DNA from: DATARH01 sp035604035
GTDB taxonomy: Bacteria; Pseudomonadota; Alphaproteobacteria; ATCC43930; CGMCC-115725
NCBI GenBank assembly: GCA_035604035.1
Contig: DATNJF010000018.1
Coordinates: forward strand, 1-21,901
Reading direction: 5' to 3'
DNA length: 21,901 nt
Position 1 is the stretch's first letter. Each line of letters opens with the position of its first letter. This document shows, piece after piece, positions 20,639 through 21,901 of the stretch. The notes beneath the pieces are model-generated. The model did no database searches, was not told the origin of the DNA, and saw only the letters and a list, made by a program, of their open reading frames with translations. A program made the position numbers and the translations under genes.

Positions 20639-21901
20639 CTATTGCAGGCGGGCGATGCCGAATTCCTCGCCAAAGCGGCGGCTGGCTTCGAGCGGATCAC
20701 CGTATTTGCGGTGAGCTGAGGTTTGCTGCGCGCAGGCGAGCAACAGTTGGCCCCGGTGCGAGCTGCGGTTCTTGCTGAAATCTTCCAGCATGCACTGGGC
20801 GATTTCCTGGTTATGCGGGTCGTTGCCGAGCCGCGTAGCCGCGACGGCGAGCGCCCCGACGAGCGGCGCGGTGTCGGCAAAGCGGCCGAGATAGGCCTGC
20901 GTCCAGCCTACGCTGTCGGGGCCGTTGAGACCACAAATCGCCGCCTCGACCCTGTCGGCCATCTCCTGCTGGTCGAGTTTGTCGGCACCACTGGGGATGT
21001 GCGCCACTTCCCGGCGCAGCTCGCCAGTGTTCTTCTGATGCCAAGCGGTGCAGTTGACGAAGGCGGCGGCGACGTAAAGAAACCGCAGCCGTCTCGGGTG
21101 ATCGAAATTGTCGAAGAACCAGCCGACCGTGTTGCAATATTCGTAGCAGTGCATCGGCATCGAGAAATTGTTGACGCCCTGCGTCGCCAGCTCGATCTCG
21201 GCCGCGGCGACCTGGATCGTATCGACAATCCGCCGCGGGTCCTTACCCGCCAGCAATAGGCTGGTGATCAGGCCGATGTACTCAGTCTCTGGTTTATGCA
21301 ACAGCGCATCGATGAGCGGCCCCTCGTCGTCGGCGGTGAGCGCGTCGGTATTTTGCAGAATGGCTCGCTCCGCGTCGGACACGCCGCCGTAGGGAACTGC
21401 GTGGAGCGGTTCGCGCTCGATGAACGTTTTGATGACGTTGCAGGCCATCTCGTAGGTCGAATACCAGCGCGGACCCACGGCCATATCGAGCGCGCCCGCA
21501 TAAATAACGTCATGCGCATTCGCCCAACCGAGCGCGTTGCCAAGCTCGATCGTGGCGCGGGCGCGGTAGGATTTATGGCCGGTGGAGTAAGAGCGATTAT
21601 AGAGCATCCGGTCCTGCACATCGATCAGCCCAGCGAACATAAGTTCCGCCAGCACCTCCTTGCGCTGGTAGGGGTTTTCCATCAGGCCAAGGAACATCCG
21701 GTAGGCGGGGATCACCTCTCCGCGCTCAACAAGCGTAAGCCAATGGCCGAGGCGCTCAGCCAGCGGCGCATTCTCGCGCAACGGCTCTTGATCCTCCCAA
21801 TACACCACTGGCGCCGGCGGATTCTCGATCTTGCCGTTGAAGCCGCGCGTGTAGTGCCCTGGCGCCTTGTTGACCTTCTGTTTCCAGATGTCGAGCCCGG
21901 T
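20639..21901 (-). CDS. partial gene of unknown function, cut by the right edge
   Basis: The frame is open from 21901 to the stop at 20639-20641, giving 420 residues with the N-terminus missing. The first visible residues (TGLDIWKQKVNK) and no start-site signals near the internal GTG at 21806-21808 indicate the true start lies outside. The visible part looks mainly helical. It is rich in conserved-looking His/Tyr/Trp segments: GHKSYRARATIELGNALGWA, NAHDVIYAGALD, GPRWYSTYEMACNV, NNFSMPMHCYEYCNTVGWFF and NCTAWHQKN. A resemblance to questin oxidase-like (Baeyer-Villiger-type) helical proteins, or to the C-terminal part of a Rieske-fused protein, came to mind, but I cannot confirm either. It precedes the LLM oxidoreductase by a short gap, so a linked oxidative step is plausible. 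Confidence 0.8.
   Translation of the reverse strand, partial: TGLDIWKQKVNKAPGHYTRGFNGKIENPPAPVVYWEDQEPLRENAPLAERLGHWLTLVERGEVIPAYRMFLGLMENPYQRKEVLAELMFAGLIDVQDRMLYNRSYSTGHKSYRARATIELGNALGWANAHDVIYAGALDMAVGPRWYSTYEMACNVIKTFIEREPLHAVPYGGVSDAERAILQNTDALTADDEGPLIDALLHKPETEYIGLITSLLLAGKDPRRIVDTIQVAAAEIELATQGVNNFSMPMHCYEYCNTVGWFFDNFDHPRRLRFLYVAAAFVNCTAWHQKNTGELRREVAHIPSGADKLDQQEMADRVEAAICGLNGPDSVGWTQAYLGRFADTAPLVGALAVAATRLGNDPHNQEIAQCMLEDFSKNRSSHRGQLLLACAQQTSAHRKYGDPLEASRRFGEEFGIARLQ

Overview
The window looks like chromosomal DNA of a high-GC alphaproteobacterium, probably a soil or plant-associated member of the Rhodospirillales or Hyphomicrobiales. This rests on the high GC content with G/C-ending codons, the fused indolepyruvate oxidoreductase, the glycerate 2-kinase/pyruvate kinase pair, the mix of LLM, TauD and amidohydrolase genes, and an intergenic palindrome of the 'GTCATTGCGAG' kind common in rhizobial-type genomes. 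No 16S or other taxonomic marker is present, so this is an inference. I see no tRNA, rRNA, CRISPR array or intact insertion sequence.

Layout. Positions 1-599 are gene-poor: a possible C-terminal tail of an ORF entering from the left, the decayed C-terminus of a DDE transposase, an array of CGCTG-type repeats that settles into an 11-bp period, and overlapping inverted repeats. Next come a carboxymuconolactone decarboxylase-family (CMD) gene on the minus strand and, divergent from it, a Do/HtrA periplasmic serine protease. That protease ends at a strong bidirectional terminator shared with a minus-strand HTH protein carrying a long disordered segment. A D-2-hydroxyacid (lactate/glycolate-type) FAD dehydrogenase and a single-chain indolepyruvate ferredoxin oxidoreductase diverge around 5.6 kb. 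Two tandem paralogous exported proteins of unknown function follow, converging on a second Do/HtrA protease.

From 12.3 to 15.7 kb there is a compact plus-strand operon: glycerate 2-kinase, pyruvate kinase and a second CMD-family protein. The first two can feed glycerate, by way of 2-phosphoglycerate, enolase and PEP, to pyruvate. A palindromic repeat separates this operon from a convergent amidohydrolase. From about 15.7 kb to the end the content looks catabolic or detoxifying: the amidohydrolase, a 14-helix DHA2-type MFS exporter with a TauD/TfdA-type Fe(II)/2-oxoglutarate dioxygenase just downstream, and, converging on those, an LLM flavin-dependent monooxygenase preceded by a gene of unknown function cut by the right edge.

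No clearly new multi-gene system is evident. The best candidates for a second look are the 11-bp-period repeat array, the tandem two-cysteine exported paralogs, the atypical cysteine region of the fused oxidoreductase, and the truncated gene upstream of the LLM oxidoreductase.
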